Source: Hyphomicrobiales bacterium
GTDB taxonomy: Bacteria; Pseudomonadota; Alphaproteobacteria; Rhizobiales; Rhizobiaceae
Assembly: GCA_900471605.1 (NCBI GenBank)
Contig: UCEY01000012.1
Location: 1 to 48,752, forward strand
Direction of reading: 5' to 3'
Length of the DNA: 48,752 nt
In this document: in pieces, positions 18,978 to 27,643 of the stretch
How positions within the stretch are numbered: position 1 is the first letter of the stretch
Layout of the letters: every line of letters begins with the position of its first letter
Made by a program: the position numbers and the translations under genes
Notes under the pieces: model-generated
What the model was told of the DNA's origin: nothing
Databases searched by the model: none
The model's input: only the letters and a program-made list of their open reading frames with translations

Positions 18978-19098
18978 AAAGCTCTCCATGTTCGGTGGTG
19001 CCGCTCCGGCGGGGTGCCTGACGGAGGCGGCAAGACCCGCCTTGGCAGACGGAAACTGGCCAGCGGTTTAGCAGGCTTCCGGCAAACTGGCAACGGGG

Positions 19099-19118
19099 AT
19101 ATAAAGAGGTCTTTATAT
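19099..19118. promoter_or_regulatory. Perfect 20-bp palindrome, likely operator for ahcY
   Basis: ATATAAAGA and TCTTTATAT are perfect inverted half-sites separated by two bases, about 120 bases before the ahcY start. The symmetric, A/T-rich form suits a dimeric winged-helix repressor. A candidate is the ArsR-family SAH-sensing regulator SahR, known to control methyl-cycle genes in Proteobacteria; the assignment is inference. Its placement far from the start codon suggests it overlaps the promoter rather than a riboswitch. Confidence 0.65.
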
Positions 19119-19152
19119 GTTTATGTCAGGGAGAGGTTAAGTCGCGGCGGCG

Positions 19153-19431
19153 TCACGCTTCTTCGCCGAACTTGTTGGCGACAAGCTGCTCCAGCGCGTT
19201 CAGCGCCTCCTCCGCCTGAACACCTTCGGCGCTGACTTCGATGGAGCAGCCGGTGCTGGCTGCAAGCATCATCAGGCCCATGATGGAGGTTCCGCCGACG
19301 GTTGTCCCGTCCTTGGAGACGGTGATCTGCGCATCGAAGCTCTCCACCATCTGTACGAACTTGGCGGAGGCGCGGGCATGCAGGCCGCGTTTGTTGACGA
19401 TCAGGAATTCGCGGGGAGAGGGAGATGACAT
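19153..19431 (-). CDS. Phosphocarrier protein HPr
   Basis: A 92-residue HPr-fold phosphocarrier. His18 in GLHARASAKF matches the PEP-dependent phosphorylation site (His15 of classical HPr), and Ser49 in TSIMGLMML matches the regulatory Ser46 targeted by HPr kinase. The frame is open further upstream through the EIIA gene, but ATG 19431 gives the standard N-terminus. It follows EIIA after 13 bases. With EIIA and HprK nearby and no sugar permease in sight, it belongs to a regulatory PTS. Confidence 0.93.
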   Translation of the reverse strand: MSSPSPREFLIVNKRGLHARASAKFVQMVESFDAQITVSKDGTTVGGTSIMGLMMLAASTGCSIEVSAEGVQAEEALNALEQLVANKFGEEA

Positions 19432-19444
19432 CCGGTCTGGGTTC

Positions 19445-19846
19445 TCATTTGCCGCTGAGGACGCGGCTTGCGACATTGATGTATTTGCGACCGGCCTCGG
19501 AGGCTTCGGCGAGCGCTCTTTCCATGTTGTTGTCGCTGCGCACGCCGGCAAGTTTGATCAGCATCGGCAGGTTCATGCCGGCAATGACCTCGATGCGCCC
19601 GCTCTCCATGACGGAAATGGAAAGGTTGGAGGGCGTGCCGCCGAACATGTCGGTCAGAATGATGACGCCATGGCCGTCATCGGCATTGGTGACGGCATCG
19701 ACGATATCCTGCCGCCGCTGATCCATGTCGTCCTCGGGACCGATCGATACGGTTTCGATGAATTTCTGAGGTCCGACGACATGCTCGACCGCATGACGAA
19801 ATTCCTCAGCCAGCTTGCCATGAGTGACAAGCACTAGTCCGATCAT
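19445..19846 (-). CDS. Mannose-type PTS EIIA protein
   Basis: A 133-residue EIIA of the mannose superfamily. The phosphorylated His9 is in LVTHGKLAEE, and DMFGGTPSN is the conserved family motif. It would accept phosphate from HPr. No EIIB, EIIC or EIID gene is near, so it most likely acts as a regulator, as in the alphaproteobacterial PTS linked to HprK. A strong AGGGGG ribosome-binding site precedes the ATG. A 126-base gap separates it from hprK, which leaves room for an internal promoter. Confidence 0.92.
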   Translation of the reverse strand: MIGLVLVTHGKLAEEFRHAVEHVVGPQKFIETVSIGPEDDMDQRRQDIVDAVTNADDGHGVIILTDMFGGTPSNLSISVMESGRIEVIAGMNLPMLIKLAGVRSDNNMERALAEASEAGRKYINVASRVLSGK

Positions 19847-19972
19847 GAAAACTGCCCCCTGCTATGGAAACTCGGCGCCATTATCGCATTGCAATAAAGC
19901 GGTCCAGCGGTGGGATGCCATCTTCTCCAAGTAGATTCGAAGTTCAAGTCAAAAAATCAGGCTTCCGGATGA

Positions 19973-20437
19973 TCAAAACGGCATCTCGTGGTGAAAATCA
20001 GGCGTAAATGCCGACAGAATAGCCAGCGGATCGGGTGCGCCGCGCCATATACGGATCAGCGGAAGGTCGCCGAGACCAGCAATCTGGAAGCGTTCGTTTT
20101 CGGGCGGAAGCCTTTCGCTTTCCGGCAGGGAGATGACTTCGACAGCCAAGTCCAGTGCCGCGGCGGAGACGCTCTCCACCTGAGCGATGCCGGTGCCACG
20201 CAGTTCGATGAAGCCGGCGATCGCATCCGGCCGGGTGGCGAGCAGATGATCGTCGTGGCGGTTGACGAGGACCTGATCGTCGGCGACCAGAGCCCCGAAG
20301 GCGCCCCGGCGCTTCGCGGCGGCGATATAGGCGAAGGCCAGCATGGATTTGCCGCTTCCGGACGGGCCGGTAAAGAGAAGGCCCCTGGTGCCGATGACGA
20401 TCGCGGTCGCGTGGATGTTGACAGGCCCCCGGCTCAT
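19973..20437 (-). CDS. hprK: Short HPr kinase/phosphorylase
   Basis: A 154-residue version of HprK that keeps only the catalytic domain; Gram-positive HprK is about 310 residues with an extra N-terminal domain. The P-loop GPSGSGKS lies at residues 24-31, followed by VADDQV and the signature-like ELRGTGIAQVE. It should phosphorylate HPr on the regulatory serine. The ATG at 20437 overlaps the chvG stop (ATGA), so it is translated with the envelope sensor kinase. The same frame stays open far into chvG but that part is not coding. Confidence 0.92.
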   Translation of the reverse strand: MSRGPVNIHATAIVIGTRGLLFTGPSGSGKSMLAFAYIAAAKRRGAFGALVADDQVLVNRHDDHLLATRPDAIAGFIELRGTGIAQVESVSAAALDLAVEVISLPESERLPPENERFQIAGLGDLPLIRIWRGAPDPLAILSAFTPDFHHEMPF

Positions 20438-22224
20438 GGGGCTTCGCCGCCCGGCAGCGACAGCGTGAAGCGGGCGCCGGTCATCGCGCCTGTCTTGGCG
20501 TCGTGCACGTTTTCCGCCTTCAGCGAGCCGCCATGGGCCTCGGCGATCTGCCGGCTGATCGACAGGCCAAGGCCGGAATTCTGGCCAAAACTCTCGCCCT
20601 CCGGTCGGTCGGTATAGAAGCGCTCGAAGATCCGGTCGATGTCCTCGGCCTGGATGCCCGGGCCGTTGTCTTCCACCGTCACGACGACGCGGTCTTTTAT
20701 CCGCGAGAGCCGGATCGAGATGTGCCCGCCCTTTTCCGGCACGAAGGAACGCGCGTTCTCGATGAGATTGGTGATGATCTGCCCGAGGCGCAGGTCGTGG
20801 CCGTTGACGAGGTAGGCGGACTTGTTGCCCGCCTTGTTGTCGACCGCAAGAGCGATCTCCACCGGCTTGCGCCCGGTGCGGATCTGCCGTGAGATATCGA
20901 CCAGGTTGCCGAGCAGGTTTTCCATGTCGACCGGCGTCGAATCCGAGCGGGCAAGCTCGGCGTCCAGCCGGGAGGCGTCGGAAATGTCGCTGATCAGGCG
21001 GTCGAGGCGGCGTACGTCGTGGAAGATGATTTCCGTCAGCCGCTGTTTCGATTCCTCGGATTTCGCGAGCGGCAGGGTCTCGACGGCGCTGCGGAGCGAC
21101 GTCAGGGGGTTCTTGAGCTCGTGGCTGACATCGGCCGCAAAACTCTCGATCGCGTCGATCCGGTCGTAAAGGGCGTTGGTCATCTCGCGGAGCGCGATGG
21201 AAAGATTGCCGATCTCGTCCTGGCGATAGGCAAAGTCCGGGATCTCCTCGCGCTGCTTGGCGCCGCGCCGCACCCGGATCGCCGCCGCCGCCAGGCGCCG
21301 CAGCGGATTGGCGATGGTCGATGACAGCAGCAGCGAGAGCAGGATGTTGACGAGCGTCGCGACGCCGAAGACGCGCATGATCGCCAGCCGTTCCGCATGC
21401 ACGATCTTGTCGATGTCGCCGGCCTGGGTCGAGAGCAGAAGCACGCCGAGCACGGCGCGGAAGCGCTGGACCGGCACGGCGACCGAGACGATCAGCTCGC
21501 CGCGCTCGGTAACGCGCACGAGCGCGCCGCGCACGCCTGTCAGCGCGTTCATGACCTCTGGATAGATCGAGCCGTCGCCGCCCGGCGCTTCCTTGTAGAC
21601 TGGCAGGTTGCCCGGTTGCAGCAGCCGGTTGATGAGCCCGGCGAACCATTCGCTCCAGGTCTGCTGTTCGTTTTCCACCGGCGGCAGGTCGAAACGCAGC
21701 ACCTGGCCGCGGGAATAGAGATGGCGGGAATCGAGCAGCAGGTTGGCATCTGCGTCAAAGATGCGGGCGCGGGTGCGGGTGGGCGAGATGAGCCGCCGGA
21801 GGACCGGCGCGACGCGCTCGGGATCGATCGGGAAATCCAGGTCCTCGTCGTTCGGCACCGGCGTGATGCTTTGTCCCGCCTGCAGTTCGAGGAGTTTCTG
21901 CGGATCGATGGTGATCGAATTGGTATCGACCGAGGCGGAGGCGGAAATCGCGCCGGCGATGATCTCGCCCTGGGTCAGAAGGCTTTCGACGCGCGCGTCG
22001 ATCAGCCCCTCGCGGAACTGGTTGAGGTAGAGAATGCCGGCGACCAGCACCACGGTGGCGGCGATGTTGAAGAACAGGATGCGGCGGGTGAGGCTGGAAA
22101 ACACCGCGTGGCCGAACACCCGACGAATGAGCGTGAAAGGGCGCGACCAGAAGCGCCGCGGTGCGCGGCGTGCCTCGGTCTTCTCCACCCTAGCCAGGTC
22201 GTTGTCGAATGTCTGATCTGCCAC
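20434..22224 (-). CDS. chvG: Sensor histidine kinase ChvG (ExoS)
   Basis: A 596-residue inner-membrane kinase that senses acid and envelope conditions and phosphorylates ChvI; in rhizobia and Agrobacterium it controls exopolysaccharide, motility and host interaction. Transmembrane segments lie near residues 48-67 and 283-303 around a periplasmic sensor loop, followed by a HAMP region, the H-box VSHELKNPLT with His368, and an ATPase domain with DNGPGIQ and GLGLSI. The start is GTG at 22224 with GGAAGGA upstream. It is read from the same unit as chvI (68-base gap) and overlaps hprK. Confidence 0.95.
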   Translation of the reverse strand: MADQTFDNDLARVEKTEARRAPRRFWSRPFTLIRRVFGHAVFSSLTRRILFFNIAATVVLVAGILYLNQFREGLIDARVESLLTQGEIIAGAISASASVDTNSITIDPQKLLELQAGQSITPVPNDEDLDFPIDPERVAPVLRRLISPTRTRARIFDADANLLLDSRHLYSRGQVLRFDLPPVENEQQTWSEWFAGLINRLLQPGNLPVYKEAPGGDGSIYPEVMNALTGVRGALVRVTERGELIVSVAVPVQRFRAVLGVLLLSTQAGDIDKIVHAERLAIMRVFGVATLVNILLSLLLSSTIANPLRRLAAAAIRVRRGAKQREEIPDFAYRQDEIGNLSIALREMTNALYDRIDAIESFAADVSHELKNPLTSLRSAVETLPLAKSEESKQRLTEIIFHDVRRLDRLISDISDASRLDAELARSDSTPVDMENLLGNLVDISRQIRTGRKPVEIALAVDNKAGNKSAYLVNGHDLRLGQIITNLIENARSFVPEKGGHISIRLSRIKDRVVVTVEDNGPGIQAEDIDRIFERFYTDRPEGESFGQNSGLGLSISRQIAEAHGGSLKAENVHDAKTGAMTGARFTLSLPGGEAP

Positions 22225-22292
22225 TGCAGTCCTTCCACCGGGCCAGCTTAACGCTGGTCCGGCCGTGGCCTCAAGTTAACCTTTCGCAAGGA

Positions 22293-23021
22293 TCAGGCCG
22301 CCTCGCGGAATCGGTAACCCACGCCGTAAAGCGTTTCGATCATATCGAAGTCTGTGTCCACCATCTTGAACTTCTTGCGCAGCCGCTTGATGTGGCTGTC
22401 GATGGTGCGGTCGTCCACATAGACCTGCTCGTCATAGGCGGCATCCATCAGCGCGTCGCGGCTCTTGACCACGCCCGGCCGCTGGGCCAGCGAATGCAGG
22501 ATGAGGAATTCGGTTACCGTCAGCGTCACCGGCTCGCCCTTCCAGGTGCAGGTATGGCGCTCCTGGTCCATGGCAAGCTGGCCGCGCTCGAGCGTGCGGG
22601 CCGCCTGCGCATCCGCAGCCGCCTTGGTGCCGGTGCCGCCCGCAGCCTGCGCCTCGCGGGCACCTGCCCGCCGCAGGATCGCCTTCACCCGCTCCACCAG
22701 CAGCCGTTGCGAGAACGGCTTGGTGATGAAATCGTCTGCGCCCATCTTCAGGCCGAACAGCTCATCGATTTCCTCGTCCTTCGACGTCAGGAAGATCACC
22801 GGCAGGTCGGATTTCTGCCGCAGGCGGCGCAGCAGCTCCATGCCGTCCATGCGCGGCATCTTGATATCGAAGATCGCCAGCTGCGGAGGGCGGGCGATCA
22901 GCCCGTCGAGCGCGGAAGCGCCATCCGTATAGGTTTCGACCTTGTATCCTTCCGCCTCCAGTGCGATCGACACCGACGTCAGGATATTGCGGTCGTCATC
23001 TACGAGCGCGATTGTTTGCAT
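22293..23021 (-). CDS. chvI: Response regulator ChvI
   Basis: A 242-residue OmpR-family regulator. Its receiver domain has the acidic pocket VDDD and the phosphorylated Asp52 in FDIKMP, which matches the Asp52 numbering used for S. meliloti ChvI when the ATG at 23021 is used. A winged-helix DNA-binding domain follows after a linker rich in alanine ([20 protein letters not shown]). GGAG lies nine bases before this ATG; an alternative ATG at 23042 would add seven residues. It begins the chvI-chvG-hprK unit and is divergent from pckA. Confidence 0.95.
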   Translation of the reverse strand: MQTIALVDDDRNILTSVSIALEAEGYKVETYTDGASALDGLIARPPQLAIFDIKMPRMDGMELLRRLRQKSDLPVIFLTSKDEEIDELFGLKMGADDFITKPFSQRLLVERVKAILRRAGAREAQAAGGTGTKAAADAQAARTLERGQLAMDQERHTCTWKGEPVTLTVTEFLILHSLAQRPGVVKSRDALMDAAYDEQVYVDDRTIDSHIKRLRKKFKMVDTDFDMIETLYGVGYRFREAA

Positions 23022-23348
23022 ACTCTCCATCTCCGTCATCATCTATGCGCATCTCCTGGAATCGCCCCCAGCCAGGCGGCATCAGCCGACGCGCTTCTTG
23101 AGTATAAAGGTGGAACAAATTGTGGCAAAGATAAAGAGGACGCTTGCGGCGCGTCTTTCGGCAATGAGGTTTATGATAGCGCGAATGCGGATTGAAACCG
23201 TTCCTAAACCGATTTAAAGAGGAATAAAATTTTTTAAATCGATTAAATAATTGATATTATTAAAGAATTTTTCGGACTCCTCTTGCCCTTTTAGAAATCT
23301 GTCATTAATTTCGCGTCAGTTCCCACGGCAAGCTGAAGGAGTGCGCGC
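23022..23348. promoter_or_regulatory. Divergent chvI-pckA control region with paired LacI-like sites
   Basis: A region of 327 bases, markedly A/T-rich from 23200 to 23300. Two pseudo-palindromes with a central CG, AAACCGATTT (centre 23210/23211) and AAATCGATTA (centre 23240/23241), are exactly 30 bases apart, about three helical turns. The central CG is typical of LacI-family operators, and the LacI-family regulator PckR controls pckA in S. meliloti, so these are candidate PckR sites. No gene is seen here; a short open frame on the plus strand at 22942-23217 is mostly antisense to chvI. Confidence 0.5.
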
Positions 23349-24962
23349 ATGGAGGAGTTTGGACTTCACAACCCGTCAAAGGGTTTGGCGGCGATCGGTC
23401 TCGGCGGTGTATCGCGTGTTTATTACAATTCGTCCGAGGTCGAGTTGTACGAAGAAGCAATTCGTCGCGGTGAAGCCGATCTGACCATCGATGGTGCGTT
23501 GCGCGCCGTTACCGGCCAGCACACCGGCCGCTCTCCGAAGGACAAGTTCATCGTCCGCGACGCCGGCACCGAGAACCGCGTCTGGTGGGGTGCCGACAAC
23601 AAGCCCATGAAGCCCGAACATTTCGAAGCCTTGAAGAAGGACATGCTGGCTCATGCCGCCGGCAAGACGCTGTTCGTCCAGGACCTGGTCGGCGGCGCCG
23701 ATGCCGAATACGCCCTCCCGACCCGCGTCGTCAGCGAATTCGCCTGGCACGCCCTGTTCATCCGCAACCTCCTCATCCGCCCGGATCGTTCGACGCTCGA
23801 GAGCTTCGAAGAGAAGCTGACGATCATCAACCTGCCGAGCTTCAAGGCGGATCCCGCCCGCCACGGCTGCCGCACGGACACCGTGATCGCCTGCGATTTC
23901 ACCAACGGCCTCATCCTGGTCGGCGGCACCTCCTATGCCGGCGAGAACAAGAAATCGGTCTTCTCGGTTCTCAACTACTTCCTGCCGGAACAGGGCGTGA
24001 TGCCCATGCATTGCTCGGCCAATGTCGGCCCGAACGGCGATACGGCGCTGTTCTTCGGCCTGTCGGGCACCGGCAAGACGACGCTTTCGGCCGATCCGAA
24101 CCGCACGCTGATCGGCGACGACGAGCACGGCTGGGGCGAAAACGGCGTCTTCAATTTCGAAGGCGGCTGCTATGCCAAGGCCATCAACCTGTCCGCCGAA
24201 GCGGAACCTGAAATCTATGCCGCGACCCGCCGTTTCGGCACCGTGATCGAGAACGTCGTGCTCGACCAGAACCGCGTGCCGGATTTCAACGACGATTCGC
24301 TGACCGAGAACACCCGCAGCGCCTATCCGCTGCATTTCATTCCGAACGCCTCGAAGACCGGTACCGCGCCGCAGCCGAAGTCGATCATCATGCTGACCGC
24401 CGACGCTTTCGGTGTCATGCCGCCGATCGCAAAGCTGACGCCTGAACAGGCGATGTACCACTTCCTGTCCGGCTACACCGCCAAGGTCGCCGGCACGGAA
24501 AAGGGCGTGACCGAGCCGGAAGCGACGTTCTCGACCTGCTTCGGCGGTCCGTTCATGCCGCGCCATCCGGCAGAATACGGCAATCTGCTCAAGGAGCTGA
24601 TCGCCCGCCACGGCGTCGATTGCTGGCTTGTCAACACCGGCTGGACCGGCGGCGCCTACGGCGTCGGCCGCCGCATGCCGATCAAGGCGACCCGCGCGCT
24701 CCTCAGCGCTGCCCTCGACGGCAGCCTCAAGAATGCCCAGTTCCGCACCGATCCGAATTTCGGGTTCGCGGTGCCGGTCGCCGTTGACGGCGTCGACAAT
24801 GCGATCCTCGATCCGCGCTCGACCTGGGCGGATGGGGCCGCCTTCGACGCCTATGCCAAGAAACTCGTCTCGATGTTCATCCAGAATTTCGAGCAGTACG
24901 AAAACCATGTCGACAGCAATGTGAAGAGCGCGGCTCCGGGCATCCTCGCTGCCGCCGAGTAA
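23349..24962 (+). CDS. pckA: Phosphoenolpyruvate carboxykinase (ATP)
   Basis: The 537-residue enzyme converts oxaloacetate and ATP to PEP and CO2, the entry to gluconeogenesis during growth on dicarboxylates. The kinase-1a loop [15 protein letters not shown], the kinase-2 motif LIGDDEHGW and the substrate region TGRSPKDKF are all intact. AGGAG lies about ten bases before the ATG. It is transcribed away from chvI, and a terminator lies 21 bases after the stop. Its position next to chvI is conserved in rhizobia. Confidence 0.97.
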   Translation: MEEFGLHNPSKGLAAIGLGGVSRVYYNSSEVELYEEAIRRGEADLTIDGALRAVTGQHTGRSPKDKFIVRDAGTENRVWWGADNKPMKPEHFEALKKDMLAHAAGKTLFVQDLVGGADAEYALPTRVVSEFAWHALFIRNLLIRPDRSTLESFEEKLTIINLPSFKADPARHGCRTDTVIACDFTNGLILVGGTSYAGENKKSVFSVLNYFLPEQGVMPMHCSANVGPNGDTALFFGLSGTGKTTLSADPNRTLIGDDEHGWGENGVFNFEGGCYAKAINLSAEAEPEIYAATRRFGTVIENVVLDQNRVPDFNDDSLTENTRSAYPLHFIPNASKTGTAPQPKSIIMLTADAFGVMPPIAKLTPEQAMYHFLSGYTAKVAGTEKGVTEPEATFSTCFGGPFMPRHPAEYGNLLKELIARHGVDCWLVNTGWTGGAYGVGRRMPIKATRALLSAALDGSLKNAQFRTDPNFGFAVPVAVDGVDNAILDPRSTWADGAAFDAYAKKLVSMFIQNFEQYENHVDSNVKSAAPGILAAAE

Positions 24963-24982
24963 TCCTTGAAGGATTCACGTGA

Positions 24983-25030
24983 AACCGCCGGCCCGGGGCT
25001 AACATCCCTGGGCCGGCGGTTTTCTTTTTG
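24983..25030 (+). terminator. Rho-independent terminator of pckA
   Basis: A 13-bp stem (24983-24995 with 25011-25023, AAACCGCCGGCCC and its complement) around a 15-base loop is followed by TTTTCTTTTT. A smaller perfect hairpin, AATCCTT-G-AAGGATT, overlaps the pckA stop at 24962-24976. Confidence 0.9.
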
Positions 25031-25049
25031 CCGGGCTATCCGTCTAGGC

Positions 25050-25135
25050 GTCATCCTCGGCCTTGTGCCGAGGATCTGCTACGTATCGATACGGTAGCCG
25101 GTAGCAGATTCTCGGCACAAGGCCGAGAATGACGT
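25050..25135. repeat. Rhizobial palindromic intergenic repeat
   Basis: Two 34-base arms (25050-25083 and 25102-25135) are near-perfect inverted copies with few mismatches, around a core with the palindrome CGTATCGATACG. Each arm also folds on itself (CCTCGGC...GCCGAGG). Sequences of this type, beginning GTCATCCTCGG, are common between genes in Rhizobiaceae and resemble the mosaic palindromes called RIME. It sits between the pckA terminator and arfB. Confidence 0.8.
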
Positions 25136-25205
25136 TCGTAAGGCTCGTCCGCCGATCTCGCCGCTGGTGGTTTTCTTTTGCCGCGCTTTATGTGAAACAG
25201 GCGAC

Positions 25206-25640
25206 ATGGCCAGCAATCCCCTCATCATCAACAACCGCATCACCATCGCCGGATGGGAGCTGACGGAACAGTTCGTGCTGGCGGGCGGGCCGGGCGGCCA
25301 GAACGTCAACAAGGTCTCGACGGCCGTCCAGCTTTTCTACGACATCGTCAACACGCCGTCCCTGCCCGAGCGGGTGAAGGAAAACGCCATCAGGCTCGCC
25401 GGAAAACGGGTGTCGAAGGATGGGGTGCTGATGATAGAGGCGAACCGGTTCCGCAGCCAGGAGCGCAACCGCGAAGACGCTCGCGAGCGGCTGAAGGAAT
25501 TGATCCTCAAGGCTGCCGAACCGCCGCCGCCGCCGCGCAAGAAGACCAAGCCCACCAAGGGTTCGGTGGAACGCCGGCTGAAGGAGAAATCCGGCCGTTC
25601 GGACGTCAAGAAGATGCGCGGCCGGCCGAGCGGAGACTAG
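25206..25640 (+). CDS. arfB: Alternative ribosome-rescue factor ArfB
   Basis: A 144-residue peptidyl-tRNA hydrolase that rescues ribosomes stalled without a stop codon. The catalytic GGQ lies in GGPGGQNVNK, and the protein ends in a basic tail with TKGSVERRL and KKMRGRPS, the segment that enters the empty mRNA channel in ArfB. It lacks the codon-recognition domain of RF1/RF2, as expected. The ATG at 25206 gives the family length; an ATG at 25167 in frame would add 13 poorly conserved residues. alkB follows after 26 bases. Confidence 0.93.
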   Translation: MASNPLIINNRITIAGWELTEQFVLAGGPGGQNVNKVSTAVQLFYDIVNTPSLPERVKENAIRLAGKRVSKDGVLMIEANRFRSQERNREDARERLKELILKAAEPPPPPRKKTKPTKGSVERRLKEKSGRSDVKKMRGRPSGD

Positions 25641-25666
25641 GCTCGGGAACAGGCGCGGAGATTGAT

Positions 25667-26278
25667 TTGGCGACGCTTGCAAATGGCATCAGGCATTTTC
25701 CGGATTATCTGGATCGACAGGCGCAGGAGCATCTGGTCGAGCTGATCCGCGGTGTGGTGGCCGAGGCGCCTCTCTACACGCCGGAAACGCCCGGCACCGG
25801 CAAACCCATGTCGGTGCGCATGACCAATTGCGGCTCCCTTGGCTGGGTGACGGACAGGGACAAGGGCTATCGCTACCAGCCCTTCCATCCGGTGACGAAG
25901 AAGCCCTGGCCCGCCATGCCGCCGGAACTCCTCGATCTCTGGGAAAAACTCGCCGACTATCCGAAACCGCCGGAAGCCTGCCTGATCAACTTCTATTCCG
26001 ACGACGCAAAAATGGGCCTGCATCAGGACAAAGACGAGGACGATCTTGCCGCCCCGGTTCTCTCCGTCTCGCTTGGCAATAGCTGCCTCTTTAGGGTCGG
26101 CGGCCTGAACCGCAAGGACCCCACGGGTTCTTTCCGGCTGGCCAGCGGCCATATCGTGGTGCTGGGCGGGGAGGGGCGTCTCGCATTCCACGGCGTCGAC
26201 AGGATTTACCCCGGCACGTCGACGCTGTTGAAGAATGGCGGGCGCATCAACCTGACGCTTCGTCGGGTGAATAGCTGA
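25667..26278 (+). CDS. alkB: Alkylated DNA repair dioxygenase AlkB
   Basis: A 203-residue Fe(II)/2-oxoglutarate dioxygenase that removes methyl groups from 1-methyladenine and 3-methylcytosine. Iron ligands His119, Asp121 (GLHQDKDE) and His175 (AFHGVDR) are present, as are the 2-oxoglutarate arginines Arg193 and Arg199 in GGRINLTLRR. The frame has no suitable ATG; TTG at 25667 has GGAG six bases upstream and gives the normal length. The frame is also open back into arfB, but that part is not coding. It lies on the same strand as arfB and ends in a convergent pair with coaA. Confidence 0.92.
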   Translation: MATLANGIRHFPDYLDRQAQEHLVELIRGVVAEAPLYTPETPGTGKPMSVRMTNCGSLGWVTDRDKGYRYQPFHPVTKKPWPAMPPELLDLWEKLADYPKPPEACLINFYSDDAKMGLHQDKDEDDLAAPVLSVSLGNSCLFRVGGLNRKDPTGSFRLASGHIVVLGGEGRLAFHGVDRIYPGTSTLLKNGGRINLTLRRVNS

Positions 26279-26309
26279 CGATTTTACTCAATAGCCGGCG
26301 ATCGATCGC

Positions 26310-27305
26310 TTACAGTTTGCGCAGTTCGACCGTTTCGACGAGGTGATTGCGGCCCTTGCGCAGGATCAGGTCCGCACGCGGGCGAGTCGGCAGGATGTTC
26401 TGCCGCAGGTTCTTGAGGTTGATGTTTTCCCACAGCCCTTCGGCGACGGCGCGGGCGGCGTCGGCATCGATCGCGGCGTATTTCTTGAAGAACGAGGTCG
26501 GATCGCGAAAGGCGGTCTGGCGCAGCTTCATGAAGCGCTGGACGTACCAGGTGTGGATCTGCTCTTCGTCGGCATCGATATAGATCGAGAAGTCGAAGAA
26601 ATCCGAGACGATCGGCACGATCTTGCCGTCGGCCGGCAGCGCCCGCGACTGCAGCACGTTGATGCCCTCGAAGATCAGGATGTCCGGCCGGTCGACCAGG
26701 GTATATTCGTCGGGCAGCACGTCGTAGGTGAGGTGCGAGTAGCGCGGCGCCCTGACATTCGGCTCGCCGGCCTTGATCGCCGACAGGAAGCGAAGAATGG
26801 TGCCGATGTCGTAGCTTTCCGGAAAACCCTTGCGCTCCATCAGGTTTTCGCGCTGGAGAACCGCGTTGGGATAGAGGAAACCGTCGGTGGTGATGAGATC
26901 CACTTTCGGGCTGGAGGGCCAGCGGGCGAGCAGTTCCTTGAGGATACGGGCCGTGGTCGACTTGCCGACCGCCACCGACCCGGCAATGCCGATGATGAAG
27001 GGCGTCTTGGTGATATCGGAAAGGCTCAAGAAGCGGTTGCGCTGCTGGAAGAGGCGTTGCGTCGCCTCCACATGCGTCGACAGAAGGCGCGACAGCGACA
27101 GATAGATGCGTCTGACTTCGTCGAGATCGATCGGGTCGTCCAGCGAGCGCAGCCTCTGGACCTCGTCGGCGGTCAGCGTCAGGGGCGTATCCGCGCGGAA
27201 CTTCGCCCATTCCTCCGCGCTGAAGCGGTGATAGGGCGAGTAATATTCCATGTTCGGGCCGGTTTCGGGGGCGGGTGCCTCGGCGGTCTCGGAAGCAATG
27301 CTCAT
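26310..27305 (-). CDS. coaA: Pantothenate kinase, type I
   Basis: The 331-residue enzyme phosphorylates pantothenate, the first step of CoA synthesis, and is usually feedback-inhibited by CoA. Walker [10 protein letters not shown] is at residues 109-117; DGFLYPN and the FEGINVLQ stretch match type I kinases. An extension of about 25 residues precedes the conserved YYSPYHRF. The ATG overlaps the hisE stop (ATGA), making it the last gene of the his transcript. A perfect 12-bp palindrome GCGATCGATCGC abuts its stop at 26298-26309. Confidence 0.96.
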   Translation of the reverse strand: MSIASETAEAPAPETGPNMEYYSPYHRFSAEEWAKFRADTPLTLTADEVQRLRSLDDPIDLDEVRRIYLSLSRLLSTHVEATQRLFQQRNRFLSLSDITKTPFIIGIAGSVAVGKSTTARILKELLARWPSSPKVDLITTDGFLYPNAVLQRENLMERKGFPESYDIGTILRFLSAIKAGEPNVRAPRYSHLTYDVLPDEYTLVDRPDILIFEGINVLQSRALPADGKIVPIVSDFFDFSIYIDADEEQIHTWYVQRFMKLRQTAFRDPTSFFKKYAAIDADAARAVAEGLWENINLKNLRQNILPTRPRADLILRKGRNHLVETVELRKL

Positions 27306-27625
27306 GATGTCGGCCGGCTTGCCTTTTCTTGAAGGCCGGACCGGCCGGTCCTTCTCTGGAGTTCGTCGAGCACATCCTGCAACGGCACCGCTGCGATATT
27401 CAAGACGACTAAAAGATGATAGAGGAGGTCGGCGCTCTCGGCCGTCAGGTTTTTCCGATCCTGCTGGATGGCAGCGATCACCGTTTCGACCGCTTCCTCA
27501 CCGAGCTTCTTGGCGGCCTTTTCCTGGCCGGCGGCAAAAAGCTTCGCCGTCCAGGATTCGTCCGGGGAAGCCTTGGCCCGCTCGGCAACGATCTTTTCGA
27601 GATCGCTCAGGGAAAATTCACTCAT
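27302..27625 (-). CDS. hisE: Phosphoribosyl-ATP pyrophosphatase
   Basis: A 107-residue MazG-like all-helical enzyme that hydrolyses PR-ATP to PR-AMP, step two of histidine synthesis. The conserved stretch [14 protein letters not shown] followed by [11 protein letters not shown] carries the metal-binding glutamates and aspartate. It is a stand-alone HisE, with HisI not in the window. The gene starts 18 bases after hisF and overlaps coaA by four bases. Confidence 0.95.
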   Translation of the reverse strand: MSEFSLSDLEKIVAERAKASPDESWTAKLFAAGQEKAAKKLGEEAVETVIAAIQQDRKNLTAESADLLYHLLVVLNIAAVPLQDVLDELQRRTGRSGLQEKASRPTS

Positions 27626-27643
27626 AACATTCTTCCCGATGGC

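Noticed and set aside
18978..19152. SAM or SAH riboswitch in the ahcY leader
   Set aside because: I could not fold a convincing SAM-II, SAM/SAH or SAH aptamer; the dominant signal is the palindromic DNA site.
17589..19235. A 548-codon open frame antisense to ahcY
   Set aside because: It mirrors the conserved ahcY gene and would run through its operator; composition is typical of antisense shadows.
20438..21649. Long in-frame extension of hprK into chvG
   Set aside because: It lies in another frame of chvG on the same strand, is arginine-rich without HprK similarity, and the ATG at 20437 fits the ATGA junction.
23376..24908. A 510-codon open frame antisense to pckA
   Set aside because: pckA is intact and conserved on the plus strand; the antisense product shows no known motif.
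26298..26309. Perfect 12-bp palindrome GCGATCGATCGC beside the coaA stop as a terminator or operator
   Set aside because: It has no T-run and no loop, and lies between convergent stops; in G+C-rich DNA a palindrome this short can be chance.
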